Shown here one piece after another: positions 25,180 through 39,023 of a DNA stretch of 64,000 nucleotides. Position numbers and translations under genes: made by a program. The notes beneath the pieces were generated by a model, which did not search any database, was not told where the DNA came from, and saw nothing but the letters and a program-made list of their open reading frames with translations. The stretch comes from Taeniopygia guttata (lineage: Eukaryota > Chordata > Aves > Passeriformes > Estrildidae), in NCBI RefSeq assembly GCF_048771995.1, contig NC_133024.1, forward strand, positions 3,353,001-3,417,000, read 5' to 3'. Within the stretch, counting starts at the first letter, position 1, and each line of letters starts with the position of its first letter.

Positions 25180-25330
25180 CACTTTGTGGCTGAAGCCCTG
25201 GGAGCTGCCCAGAGGCTTCGGGAGGCTGATTCCAGATGTTGGGGATCACTAGAGGGAGCACAGACACCGCTGCCTCCCGGCACCGGCACCTGCTCAAGGA
25301 GCCCGCCTCGGATTTTCAAGTGTCCTCAAC
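25180..25330. promoter_or_regulatory. CpG-richer patch with a CTCF-like motif (candidate)
   Basis: This patch has several CpG dinucleotides in 150 bases (around 25219, 25268, 25278, 25284, 25306 and 25312), against a background with very few. At about 25246-25259, TCACTAGAGGGAG resembles the CTCF core CCASYAGRKGGCR with two mismatches. It lies 85 bases beyond the 5' end of the minus-strand LTR. It could be an unmethylated regulatory element or the remains of a GC-rich repeat. Confidence 0.2.
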
Positions 25331-28300
25331 CGCTGAAAGCAAAATGAAAACAATAAATAATCCTAATGAATAGACATAAAAATCACCATTTCAGTTTCCT
25401 TGGGAGGGCTTTCTTTCAAAGAAATTTGAGTTTAGAACCAAGCCTGATTGTTCTGATGGGAAAAATACAATACTAATAAAAAGATGAACTTGTTAATGAG
25501 TAAATCCCATCTCGCTTTCCAGAAACGCGAAGGTAGCTTTTCCAGCCCTTTCTATTTTCTACATTTGCACTGGGATAATAAAATAATCTCATTACCATAT
25601 GATCTGAGGAAAAAAAGAGAAACAAGGGAATCTTGACAGACTGTAAAATGAAGATTTGATTGTCCCACTTCGTTCATCAGTGTGTTTTCCTAACCCTGTG
25701 TTGCTCAGCGTTTCTGGTGTAAACAGTTGCCTAGCCAAATGATTCAGTGCCATTGCCAGTTTCTGTTGAGCAGCAGCAACTCTTCTGGAAACAACAGCTG
25801 CAAGTTCAGGCTGAAGTCACAGAAAGAGGAGATTATGCTATGGAACAGACATTTTCTGCTGTTCCTTGTACCCACCTTTCCAAAACAGACCAGTGATGGG
25901 TTTTCAGGTGGGTTTTTTTTTTTTTCCAGAGAGGTGTGCAAATATGTTGTTGATATCTTTAAAACCCAAACAGCTAGTGCATTCAACTTAAAATCTTTTC
26001 AGCTAGGAACTTTGCATAATTACCACACAAGTCACCTCAGCCTGATGGTGATAGCCATTTTCTGTGGTCCTAAACACCCTGAGACGCACATCAGTTCCTT
26101 CAGACTGCGTATTTGCACATCCACTCCCTCCATTTCCTCCATCGGGCTCCAGATGCTTTCCCTGCTAGTGTCTGCATCTGAAACAGCTGTTGCACATTCC
26201 AGTCTCTGCTTCTGGTTTCTCTCCTACCCTCTTCTCTCCACCTCTTCACACTCCCCCTCTCTTTTTTCCTTTATAAATAGTTTTGCAAGAAAATTGCAAA
26301 TGTCCTCCTAGGCCCAGCTGCAATCCCCCCTGGTGAAATTACTCTGGATTCTCCCCTTGCTCTGCATTCTTCACAGGATGTTTGATTTTGCTACCTTTTT
26401 CACTGGCATTAGTCTTCAGGCACTCCTGCATGAAGGAATTTCTCTCCTAATCCTTATGTCGTGTGTATCCCACTCTTAATTCAAAGCAGTCCGAAGAGAG
26501 GTCTCCTCAGGAGAAAGGCCAAAATCAATCTTGCACTTAGTCAATGTTGCAAGCAGATACACAGAAAGAATTACTGACCATTTCAGAAATGTCAGGAGGT
26601 TAATAGCAATCAGCTCTATTTATGGAGGCGTGTAAGAAGAAAACACATATTTTTTAGTCTGTGTTGCTGGGAAAGAAGGGAGAGAAGAAGAAAAGACTGC
26701 ATAGGATTAAAACTTATCCCTTTGTCCTAAAGGGCCATAGGAAAATACCAAGGCAGTCACTGCAGCCTGCAAATCCCAGTAATTTGGCAGTGTAAAACCA
26801 ATGTTGCCAAAGAGACAACCTTTAAAAACAAACTACTGTAGCCCTCTCTAGTGGAGTGCACCACCCCAGCCCTGTCAGATTGCTGTAGGTCATGAGTTGA
26901 ACATATTGAGGGTTTATTTCTCTAATAAAGGGAGTAAGTCCCTTTTCCTGCATCTGGATTAAAATGATCTTTCAGCAGCTGCCAGAAAATCCTCACTTGG
27001 TGGTGGAAATTTGGAATATTTTCCTTCTGCTTCTCATGAGACATTTTTCCAAACAAATGCGGATAACCAATTTTTAAAAATACAAAATAAAGCCTAGTCA
27101 GTACAAAAAAGAAAGGAAATGTTTTTCAATACTGATGACAGTTTTCTCTGTGTGCATTTTCTCACTCTTTTTTACTCTGGGTCTTTGACATTTTGAAATT
27201 GTCTTTAGTGCCAAACCTTCATTCTAAACAGATCAATTCAAACTGAGCGTGAGGTAAGAATCAATATGGCTTGGGAAGAATTAAACTCATGTCTCTCTTG
27301 AGTCTTTGAAGGCTCTTAAAATGCCAAATATTTTTTCCATTAACTGTACCATAGTCAACCTATTAAGCAGCTGGAAGATGCTTCTTAATTTTTTTAAGCA
27401 TTGCTCTGAATTAGGGAAAGATTAATCTTTAAACAGCATTGACTGCTACAGGATCCTGACAAGCTACCCACACAGATATGACACAGGTATTTGGGAGACA
27501 TCTTTATTCAAGGAATTTTCATTCTTCCTCTTCTAGTGTTGCACAGTCTGAGACCTGACAGATGAGAGACTTTTTGTGGCAAAGATCTCACTTCAACTAT
27601 TACTGCACAGAAAAAAAATGCCATTGTTAATCATGACAGAAGCAAATCTTTATATAGAGTGAAGCAGAATTGCTCAAGTTGCCGTGAAATTCTTTGCCTT
27701 TAGCACTCATGCAATTCCCGCCAGTTTTGGTAACTCCAGAAATATTTGTTTCAAGCACATCAGCTACTGTGTTGGCTATGTTGTTTGCTGAGACACTTTC
27801 CTGGTGATTCCCTTTCAAAATATGACAGTTTGTTACAAGCCAAGAAGAGAGCATGGGAAATCAGCATAATTTTGGGGCAGAATTGGATAAGAAAGCCTAA
27901 GACTACATCACACAATTTAGTTTTCATGAAAAGATGGTCTAAATAGCTATATGGTTGTATTTAAGACTCCATTTGAGGAAAGATAATATAGTAGGAAACC
28001 AGTTTGTATGTTAGAACCAAATTTTGAATCAAAACAATTTTGAATCAGTAATTGAATGGAAGACGCCAAAAGAATAAGTGAAGGATTTATTTTTAAAAAA
28101 TAACCAGTATAAGCCACAATTAGTCCACCATGTTCCAATTCATGCAGAATTCCTTTCCCAGCAATGGAATCATTTAATACCCCTTCCCTCTGTAAGTACT
28201 TCCAGACACATTGGGACCATCCAGCCTCACCTCTGCATGTTCCAGGATTCTCAGTTTATCCAAGAAGTACCTTAGCAAGCAACTTTCACTGCCCCAAACC

Positions 28301-29927
28301 TCTGCAGCAGCTCCAGTTCAGTCAACGTGAAAATGCACAAGGCATTTGATAGGCAAGATCCACAAAACTCTTGTGTTGACCTCTCTCCTCACCTGAAGAT
28401 GGATAATGACCTTCCCATTCCAGCATGATGTTAAACCTTTGGTAAACACCACACACACCACCTTGGATGAGAGGAAAGATGGCTCACGTTGGGAGGAGAG
28501 GAGAAACACCTTAGGAAGTTATTTTACTCTCAGTCCATTAGTAAAAGGTCTAGATAATCTACCAGATGAGCACACTTTGGGCCACTGACATGCCTTTAAT
28601 TACAGCTCTCATAATTGGAGTTACTGCTTTACTCAAAGGGCAAATGCTTGATCTGGTTTGCTTGAAAAAAATGAGTGCCATTAAAATATTATCTCTAATA
28701 GCAGGCTTTATTTTGATAAGGACTTTTTTTCCAGATTGATTTTATGCAGTGCTGATATGTTTTTAGTAAGGGAATGGCTCTTTCCATGGTTAATGTAGAT
28801 GTGATGGGTATAAAAAAGGTATCACTTCTGGTACCATCTAAATCTGGATACAGGCAGCTGTACATTGCTGTCTGGCTCAGCCTCTTTTGCATTCAAGATG
28901 TTTTTTCTGGTAGTGTTTGGACTCTTTTTGCACAGTGTACATTGCTTGGCTAGGGGTTTTGTTAAATTCATAACAAACTAGCACATTCAAGTCACTTCCA
29001 CAAAAATTTTCTGAGTCAGAGAGAGACACTGCTTTCACATCCAACCAACTCAAGAGATTTCCGAGCTCATTCTACAGTTTCTGTCTCTCTGCTGGAGTTT
29101 CTTTTGCCAAAGACATCAACATGAGATTAAAAGAAGCAGCAAGGAAAATACCTTGTCTCAGAGAAGCATTCTAAATGCTAGCTATAGGAAGAAGGGGGAT
29201 GTAGAGTTGGTCAATAAGTTTGTCATAAATAGGCTTCTTCAAAACAAAGCTTTCAAAGCAAAGGGACCCTATTCCCATGCATATTTTTTTACTGAAAATA
29301 TATATAACAGATTTTCCAGTCCTAAAGTAAAAACTGATTAAGACTTTTACAATGTAAAAGTGAAAAGAAACTGTAAATTGTGGAAAAAAAATAACTGAAG
29401 GTAATAAAGATTTTTGTAATATAACTTTTTGTTGGTCCATCCACATCCTTTTCTTTCCTCAGAATGCAACATTCACACAGTCTGTTTAGGAATAATGTCA
29501 AAGATCTGAAGTCTGTCTTTTCCTCTGGTCAAATAGCCACTTTTGAGTGTCTGTATCCACCTGTTTCTTTAGCAAAGCAGATTAGCCCCAGCTCTGAAGT
29601 AAAGCACCATAAGGCCAAAGATCATTCAGCTCTAGTGATCCACCTGGGGACTTTCCACCTGCCTCAGCCACAGGCAAGGGATAATCCTGGTTACACATTG
29701 ACCTGAACTACCCCACCAGCCACAATTATTACTGATCACTGCAATAGAGACAGTTTAGAACTACAGGGAAGACAGAAAAACTCTTCTCAAGTGCAAGTAT
29801 ATCTCCTTGAATCCAATTACACATTTAATAGAATGCCTTTTCACAAATAAAGCTCTTGAGAGACTTTTATGGCAAACAGTAATCTAAAAAAAGACAAAAA
29901 CCCTAAAAGAAAACTGAGCAGAAGGGG

Positions 29928-29941
29928 AAAAAAAAAAAAAA
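29928..29941 (+). repeat. Poly(A) run
   Basis: Fourteen A in a row. No retrocopy is recognisable upstream. Confidence 0.7.
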
Positions 29942-32900
29942 GTTGAAACAATGTTAGTCAAAACCTCTGAATTTTTACCTCCTTGAAAATTCAGTTCAAA
30001 TTAAAAATTTCTATGTGCTAGACCAGAACATATAAGACATTTAAATAATTTTTCATTTATCTGTCAGATTTTAATAGAACACTGGAGACTTTCATGACAA
30101 ATTGTGATGTAAACTCAATATTTTTAGGCAAATAGGTGTATAAAAGACTTTTCTGTGCAGTGCTTAAAAATACAAAAAAAAAGTCTCTTTTTTCATATTT
30201 ATCAGTATAGTGTTATGTACTGAAAACCCAAGAACAACCTAAACTAATCCATATCTAAACTAATCTGAATGTGTTCTGGCCTACCCAATTCCAAAAATTC
30301 TGCTTTACAAGTACCTGTGGTGAGTCCAGTAGCAATTAGCAGAGGTCATATATTTGCTCTGTGAATCTGGGCAAACTGCTCAAGGTTTTTTGTATGTTTA
30401 TTTCCCATTTGTTTAAAGGGAACAATAATTTTTTTTTCTTAGTGCATGTGTCCTGGGACCATACAAGTTGAAGGATGAAGCCTTCATGTAACTCCAGCAG
30501 AAAACATTATGCCAGCAAAACAAAGAAAAAGCAAATCTGAAATTAATCACAGATCTATGACTAGCTTAATATTCAGGCAAGGGCTGGAAGCCATGAGCCA
30601 TGCACCACATTTTCTAATTTGTGTTTTTCTGAGACTAGGGAAATGAATTTCGTGGTTGACAGGAGCTTACCCAGTGTAGGCTCCTCAGCCATGGCCCCTT
30701 GTGATCCTTAGTAAAAGTAAAATCGTGACAGCAGTCACACACCATCGGGTCACATCAATACATAGATACCAGAAAAGCAATTTTAGGAATATTTTTTAGC
30801 AGCAAATACCCTACTCATATGCAGAACTTCCCCAGGAACATTTTCTTTATTATTTGTCTAGTGACAGTAACAATCACTCTGGAGAATCATAAAAACAGAT
30901 GACAAATACCACCCCAGTAGAAATATCTACAGTGAAAGTATATAAAGGAGATAATTTGGTCCCAACCAGGCTGGCCATTTCCAGTGTGCCAGGTTTAACA
31001 GTACAGTCTTTTCTGCATTTCTCTATTACTGATCCTTTTTTCACTTCCATGCACTGTCTCCTGGTTTTCTTCCTCTGCTGATGCCACTTAACTTACCTGT
31101 CCTGCAAACACTCATGCATTTACCCCTCCTCATGCCTCCCTCATCAGCTGTCCCTTGCTGCCATGACTTTTTCTTCATTAATCACCAGAAAATCAGTCTA
31201 TGAAGGATGTCAATCATGTGTGCAGCTATAGGGTTTTTCGACAAAATATAAAGACTAATTTGGCAGGCACACATTTTCACTAATTGTCTTAGTAAATCAC
31301 TGCCATCCCACTTCCCTCCTTTGTCACTTACCTTTGGCATTTTACTTTGTCAGCTCCACTTGCAGCCATGTCTGTTTAGGCTGTGAGCTCTTCACAAATA
31401 AGAGACTTGTTTTTCTGGGCAGCCAGACACTTACTAAGTGTAAGGCTCTCTAAAATAATGAAGATTTTTCTCAAGTCTCCCTTGACACATTGGTGAATTC
31501 AAAGCAGTTCCAAAATAGACAGGTGGACATTGGTTCTCTCAGCAAGAAGGTCAAGGAGTGAAAAGGCCTTAAATAGTGCCTATTTTGATGCATTTGAGAA
31601 CAGTCAGCATGAAAATGGTTCCATTTTCTTTGAAAGGATTTAAAAAAAAAAAACCACCTAACAGCAGCCAAACTCAGTTTCCACAAAAGTCAAAAGCTTT
31701 ACCATTGATATTAAACTGCACAAATGTCAAGTCCTTTCCAAAGTTCTCTCAACACCTGGTCATACTCAATCCATATATATGTATCTTAATGACTGCATGC
31801 CACCTACCATTACTAATAAAAGCAAAATAATGTCATAGAAGATATGAATATTTTTCACCTAATTTTTAGGATATTTATTAGCCATGCAGTCCAGTAAGTA
31901 TTGCAGTATTTCTCTGTGTTTAAGGAAACCACAGTTGTATTTGCAGAGCAGGCAAAAGTACCCCAGGGAAGTGGAGGCCACAGCAGCATGGACTGCTGGC
32001 TCCCTTCTCCTTTCTTTCCAATATCACTTTTGCACTCAGGTTGCTCTAACTTTTGAAGTGAAGCATCATTTGAGGTGCAGAATGCTTAAGATTCATTACT
32101 CTGTTTTGGGCAACAAGTAAATAAGTGGGTCCTCCCAAGAGAAGCTGTTATACCTCCCAATAGAGGGATGAAATTATTACCAGGCCAATACACTGCTTAC
32201 ACAGCACTTCTGCATATTGAAATATGGGAATGGAAATATTGGAATTCAAGGGAAAAGGGTGAGAGACCCTTGTCTGGCAGGATTTAAAACAAGGTGGTGG
32301 GGGTGAGAGGAGAAAATTAATTCCAGGTGGTACTGGCATCCTGTAGTCAAATGGGTCTTGCCAAATTGAAAAGGACTGCCTTTCCAGGGGCATCTTAAAT
32401 TGCAGGGCACTTTAAGAGATCCCTCAAGCTAGGTACCCAAATGTTTATGAAAATGTGAAGTCTCAGCAGAAGAAGGCAGGCAGGGTGCAGGAACCCTGGC
32501 AATTGACAAGTAGGTAGAAAACACAGGGCAGAGGAAGACATTTTTCTCACCATAAAACCCACTGAAAACCAATAACACAACATCCCCTCAAATGTCAGCT
32601 CTGCAGGACAGGGTTGTTTTTGCCTTCCAGAAAGTGTCAATGCAGCATTTAAAAAGGTAGTTGATGATTATTTTCCCTTTCCTTAGCATAAGCTCTCAGA
32701 CAGCTGTGATCTAACACTGTTTTGTGCCTCCTGTGAAGAGGCAGACATCAGCCTTTGACAGTACCTGCTGGGAGAACATGACATATTCTCCAGTAATCTT
32801 TTCTAACAGGGAGAAAATGACCTTTTGTGTAAAAGGCTTTCCCAGCCTTGTGCCTCAGTTTACCCAGTAGGACAAATACGATATTCAGAAGAAATCTAAA

Positions 32901-35810
32901 ATCAGTTCACACTAAGAAAGGACACCAGCTTAGATCCTTACTCACTAGGCAGGAGTCACAGCAGGAAGGCTGCAGAAGCTTTTGGTGAAGGCTCAGTGAG
33001 ATACTTCAACTGTAACCTGTTAAATTCCTTAGTGCAAGTAAGAGTGGTAGTGCAAAGCCACAGGGTCCAGCACTCTTGTCAGCTTGCAACATGAACTTTC
33101 CAACTATTTTTAATACATGAGTGAAGATATTCTGTCAAGAATTAACTGCAGTTTCAAGGACTGTGTTTGATAGGAAAGAGTTCACTAAAAAACAGCTGCC
33201 CCAGCCTCACCCAGAAACAGAGGAAAATTAGACTGACCTTTCTGCTGCTTCACCAGCTCATTTCATTGCATGGAGGCATCAATCAAGAACTGGGATTTTA
33301 TGAAAAGCAGAAATACTCAAGCAAGTCATATGATCAAGCTGCAATATATTATCATCAAAATTTTCCAAGACTTTTGTTTTTCTGGGGAAGCAAGTGCTGA
33401 GGCAGGAGGAGGTTGCCTCTTCCTGAATGACACAGTGATGCTCTGCTCTCTGACAGAGCTGGCAGGATTTGCTAAAGCAGGTCCAGGTGCTGCTAGCCCT
33501 GCAGGGAAGCTGCTCCCTGCCCCTTCCACTCTCTCCCTTACCTGCTGCTGGCTGCCCTTCATGCTCTGCTCCTCCTTCCTCTGCTAGACAATATCCTCAG
33601 TTATTTCTTTCATCCTTTCATCACCTTCCTTTTTTCTTTCAGAAATATAAATTAAAACTAATTATTGTATTTCAGGTCTGCTTCAATGCTTAATTTAAAA
33701 TATCTCTCTCTTCTTCTCAGTTTCTCAGTCACTGGACTCCCTTCTTCTCAGGTCACAGTCTCCAGGCTTATGGAAGGGGTTGCTTTTAAGTAAGTTTTTT
33801 TGCATGATTTCTAACTAGCCATCCTGCCCTGACCCACGACTCCAATGGGTCAATAGGCCCCAGGGCACAGTAATAGGTTCATCATTAGATCTCATCTTTT
33901 CACTCCTTTCATCCTGGCCTTCCTAATATTTAATTTCAACTCAAACAGGTCAGACTTCCTTTTTTAGGATATCATTATTTTTCACTGCAACAGAGTATGT
34001 TTCTTTCACTTTCAAAAGCATCTCTGGGCAGTCAGAAGAACCACAGACCATAACAGTGTGTGAAAATGATACTGGCTGTGGAGTACAGCACTTTACAGCC
34101 TACAGTCACACGTGGCTGTGCATGGGAAGAAAAATGGGAACAAGGGGACAATGGCCTTGAACATGCAATTGGCAGAAGTTTAAAGGGGCATAAAGTTAAA
34201 AGACAGTTCAGTTTCTGCTTTTCTTTATCTCTTTATTATAATGTCCCTTAATTGCTTCACTTCCTGAAAGTCTTAGGACAGACTGGTGTCCCAGGGAAAC
34301 ATGGCAGTGAAGGGAGACAAAGGCTTTGCTGGCCAAAACCAGAATGCTTTCCTTCAGATCCCCAAAAGCAGTTCCAGCTTTGCTGGGGAAGAAGTAGCCA
34401 AGGAAAGTTTCATAGCTGTCCTTACTAGTGAAGTAGAAATCAAGAGCAAATTAAAAAGAAATAAAAAGAGATTTAATTTTAGGAATTGTTAACTTCTAAT
34501 TTATGTAGAGGTGATAAGGCATTTTATGAGAGGCTGAGAATTATTAAGCTGTATATGTAGTCACTATTGATAAAAACTACCAACCTCTTCTCTTTTTTTT
34601 TTTCCTGTTTTTCGCAAATTAGGAACCTACAAACACTTCAGCTTCCTCTGAATCTTTGGGATCATTCAGGTGTGGCATTCAAAACTCCTCACACTAGGCT
34701 CTGATGGAGAGATATCACATTGTACATACTTGGCAGTATCAGAACTGAGTACAGATTAAATTTATCCATCAATAACACTTTATATTATTGCAGGTTCTAA
34801 TGCTCCCAAATACGAAGGGAATGTAAATCTGGCATGTTAAATTATTGCCTTATATGTGGAGACTGAGCTTTGCAGCCTGGTTCAGGGGTACACTTTCACA
34901 GTCAGTAAGGGACTTTGACTTCAGAATTAGAAAATGGAAGTTTAACAACCTGCTTGCCCAAAAAGAAAATAATTTAAACATTAACAGTGTGTTTTTAAAA
35001 AAAACCCTAACCCTTTCAAAAACACATTTTTCCACATTTATACATAGTTAGGCACAAAAAGGCTTAGGACAAAGCCTTTGTCCTGTACTCTTCCTTCTTT
35101 TCACCCTCCTGATGCTGATGGGCCAAACCATGAGATCTTCACTGGCTCCTCTTCACTAGAGCTCTCCTGTTTTAAGGTGTTACTGTTCCTACCTCATGCT
35201 GCTTTTTACCATTCCATCCCCAAAACCGAACTGAGAAAACCCCAGAGCATTCCTAAGCCACCCAGATGCCAAGTCTACCTCCTCCTCTGCCACCAGACCT
35301 TTGACACTGACATGCCAAGCTCTGTTGACAGACCCTGGCACAGGCTGGTGCCCCACACCTGCAGAAGCCCATCCTTCCCACTACTGCAGATGCTTTGGCT
35401 GTACACAGCTCCCCTTGGCTCTAGGCAAAGATCCAAACACTGCCCTGTTTGCCAGCTGGCTGTCAGAGACCCTTGCACATTATCTTCAGGGTTTTAATTA
35501 GTTGTTAGCTGTAAGTGTGCAATCTATTCCCAGGGTAATCACCCAATGGCAAATATCTTGCCTAGGGAGTTCCTTTCTTACTCAACTCATGCTAAAGATG
35601 CCAATAAACACAAGGTGTCCCCTTAAATTTAGAGAGTCCTGGTCTTGACCTAAGAACAATGAAATTTCACTCAGACTACATCAAAGGGAAGCAACCTGAG
35701 ACCACGAGTAAAAAATTAAAGAAAAAATATGAGAAATACATGACTTTTTCACATTTTCAATCCAGTTGCAACCCTTAACACATTTACTTTTATAATACTT
35801 ACTGTGTAGT

Positions 35811-35850
35811 TGAAGTATAAAGGATACAACTGAAGCATAAAGGATACAGT
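35811..35850. repeat. 20-base tandem duplication
   Basis: Two adjacent 20-base copies of a TGAAGYATAAAGGATACA-type unit, differing at about three positions. Confidence 0.85.
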
Positions 35851-36440
35851 TCTTTTTGATGCTTTTATTCATATGCCATTTGTGCTAAAACACTAGGCAG
35901 TTGGGCTTTTGTTGTTTCTCACATAGATCAGTTTTTCAATTCTTTTTAGCGGCAAAATTTCCATTTGTTTGATCATTTGTATTTTAATATAAAAGAACTA
36001 TGCTAATTCCACATGAATTTACTTGTTTTACACCTTTCCGTTCTAAACTCAATGAATTTGTCTTCTTGCTTCAGCCACACTCAGACTTTCTATTTCACTG
36101 TGAGATCATATATCACAGCTGAAGGAGTAATTTTAAACTGACATTTGCCTTTTGTAATCCTGTGTGGAATTGCCTAGGTAGCTAAACTTTGTTCAGCCTG
36201 TAAGTGAAGCAGGAAGATGCAGATGTCAACAAAGGGGTGGCTCAGTCTCAGGTGGCTCCATACAGAGTTAGATCAGGAGCAGGAGAGGTTTTCCCTGAAT
36301 AACATGTTGGCTTGGGTGCACCACAAAGCAACAGAAGGACCAGCATTGTGGCTTACCCTCTTGATAGTAAAAGGGTTTTAAAATCATGGGAATTTAGGGT
36401 TAACAGGAAAAAAATAAGCTTAGTAGGCCCTGGAAAAATA

Positions 36441-36447
36441 AATACCC
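36441..36447. repeat. Direct repeat flanking LTR, left (AATACCC)
   Basis: AATACCC precedes the putative LTR and is repeated exactly at 36833-36839. The A at 36833 is shared with the LTR end, so the true TSD is probably the 6 bp ATACCC. Confidence 0.6.
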
Positions 36448-36833
36448 TAAGCACATGAAGAACTTGTACTTGCTAAAACTGCACCTGTGTAGCTACACCA
36501 TGATAAATGATATAAGTGTTAGATGTGATGATTGTTTAGTAATTAAATATAATTACTGTTTAATCATAAGAATAATCAGGAGAAACTGTGGTCAGGGACC
36601 TAAGACAGATCACGAGAAACTCATGTCAATGTATACAATAGAACAATATAAGTTTAATAATTAATATGTAAGTTATATAACGATAGAATATAAAATATGT
36701 TCAGCTCAAAAGCCATGTGGGAGTCAGATTTGGGTCTGTACCCCTGTTTCCCAGAGCTCTCAATAAAAGCACCTGCAGATAATCATATCCTGTGATTATG
36801 TGTGTTCCTGAACGCTGACACTGTCATATGACA
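36448..36833 (+). mobile_element. Probable solo LTR, plus strand
   Basis: A 386-bp block with a TATA box (TATAAAA, 36689-36695), and 67 bases later a poly(A) signal AATAAA at 36762-36767, then a U5-like stretch ending TCATATGACA. Direct repeats ATACCC/ATACCC abut both ends and fit a 6-bp class II TSD. The 5' end reads TA (TAAGCACATG) instead of TG, a single transition from the canonical start. No internal retroviral sequence is attached. An alternative end at 36820 (GCTGACA) has no matching flank upstream, so I prefer the longer form. Confidence 0.65.
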
Positions 36834-36839
36834 ATACCC
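36834..36839. repeat. Direct repeat flanking LTR, right (ATACCC)
   Basis: Exact copy of 36442-36447, directly after the terminal ACA. Confidence 0.6.
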
Positions 36840-38965
36840 TGGCTCTGATAATATCAGTTTAATAATGACACATTATTTGCCTAAAGCACAACTTTTTCAT
36901 TGATGCTTACTAAATTTCAAATAATCCCTTGTCTGCATACCTTAGGTTTGATATTTAAAACTGATGAGGACTTCAAAGACCAGCTGACAAAGTCATGCTG
37001 ACATGAATTGTCTCTGAGCCTTAGCAACAGTAAGGCACGCTGAGAACTCATTTTCTAAGCATCTCACATTTGGTGTCTGGAAAAAGTGGAATCTGGTGCC
37101 TCTATCACAGAGTTCCTTAGTTACACGTGTCTGAAAGGGGATTGGTTGCAGGCTGCAGAGAGACTACCTGTTTTCTTAATCTTAATAAAAGCCAACCAAA
37201 TGCTGCAAACAGCAGAGAAGTTATTTGCACTCTGGGTCTCTACAGCAGATCTGCACAAAGAAAGGGCTTCGAGGTATGATCTATTAAAGCACTGACAGCT
37301 TTTAAGGTGAGGTGGAAAGTTCAGCCTCCACAGATGACAATTGTCCTTTGTCACCAGAGAGCTCAGAAGGAAAATTTATTACTCTCAGCCAAAAATTTAA
37401 GCTGAACTGGATTCATGTCACCAGAAAGACTGTTTGCACAGTTCTGCTTTAATAGTTACTGTCTTGATACTTGGGTGAGAGACTAATAATATGACATGGT
37501 GTACAGAAGCCCTCTCCAATTTATCCACTTGACTTCTCACACCTTTTCTTCCCATCTGAAATCTTGTAACATTCTTAATCAAAGGTCACAGGAGACACTG
37601 ATATGCAGGCAAACTTTATATATGGCAAGGCAAGGTTATCACATCTGATAAATCCAGGCTTTCTCTAACATTTCAGAATCTCAGAAGAGAGAAACTGAAC
37701 TTGGGGTAATTCCCATTTTCAAGCAAATTCTTATAGCTACATGCATTCATACTCCTATATTTTTATATATCTACATACACTGTACATATTTGTATAAATT
37801 TATGCATATATATTTTAAAATACCATATATACATATATGCACATTTTAATTCAGTAGGTTCTAGGAAGACTATAGGTACTCCCCAGTTAATTTTTTTAAG
37901 TAACTCAAAAACCAGTCTTGGGAAGCAAAATAATAAAATTAATGCTTCCCATATGCAATCCAAATGAATAAAATACCTCCATCTTACATTGCAAAACTGA
38001 ATAATTCATTTCCAAAACAAAAAACCTTTTCAAGTGTGTTTTGAAGTGTTTGTGGGAAAGACATCGTATTTCATTCTGCCCTAGCTTTTGCTGTCTTGCT
38101 CAATATGACAAAAGTCACCAGGAAAAGAACAGGAATAAACTGTTGTCTCCTGGAAGATAAATCCTCTCACATCATTGCTGTGAGCCATCTGCCATGCATT
38201 TTTAAGCATCTTGCCCCTCACATCAGCATTAAGTGGCTGCAGGGAGCACTCAGCATCCCAGGCAGTTCCCAACCTTGGACAGATTGCTGGAAAACACCAC
38301 TCTAAGAGCACCTTGCTGGGGTTAATCCAGTAGGAATGACGATGCATTTGGAAAAAAAGGGTCATCAAGTGGTGTGGCTTTTACAATGGTGTCGACTATG
38401 GCCTTCAATTACGTTTAGCATGTGAATATGTTACATTTACTACCTGAGGATTTTCAAATAATTTTAGCTTTAAGGGAAGTATTTAGCTGATGGATAGAAT
38501 AATGCATGCAAAAGGTGAAAAAATCCCTCCAGCTGGACTGCCTGGCTCTGGTAGATGGGCAGAAAGGGAATAAAACACATGGGGCTATTTCCTCCACACC
38601 CATATATATATAACCTCCTTCAGCCTCCACTGCTCTGTTCCTTTGAAAGAGCCAAATGATGTCCCCAAAAGCTGGGGATGCTCTTAATGTCATTACCACT
38701 GTAAAAAAATTGGGCTGGTACTAAAAGATCACCATTATTTACACCTCTTACAATTGGTGAAACAAAACTCTCTCAAGCTGCAACAGATAAATAATGGGAA
38801 AAATAAGTCTTTTCAGATCAAAATTCTGACAATATCATGTCAACAAGAAAAATACTAGAAAATTTAGGAATATGTATTAATCTTTTGAGTCTTTGTATCT
38901 TCTCTGCTTGTCCCATCACACTTTATCATGGACAGTCACTGTAATGCAGCCATGCTCATTTAAGC

Positions 38966-39023
38966 TTTTGTGGGTTTTTTTTTTTTTTTTTTGTTTTGTT
39001 TTGTTTTTGGGTTTTTTTTTTTT
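38966..39023 (-). repeat. Poly-T / TTTTG tract
   Basis: A run of about 18 T, then GTTTT units, then about 12 T. On the minus strand it reads as a long A-rich tail with CAAAA units, as left by retrotransposition, but the sequence to its right is not a recognisable element. Confidence 0.75.

Larger units (their letters stand above)
25102..36440. other. Long non-coding stretch
   Basis: No recognised gene, CR1 or LTR. It includes the CpG-richer patch at 25180-25330, the longest open frame of the window at 25727-26311 (194 codons, discussed as a finding), a poly(A) run at 29928-29941, and a 20-base unit in two tandem copies at 35811-35850. The remainder is AT-rich with short open frames. Confidence 0.5.

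Noticed and set aside
35003..35014. Interstitial telomere-like CCCTAACCCT
   Set aside because: Only one and a half units; far too short to be a telomeric tract.
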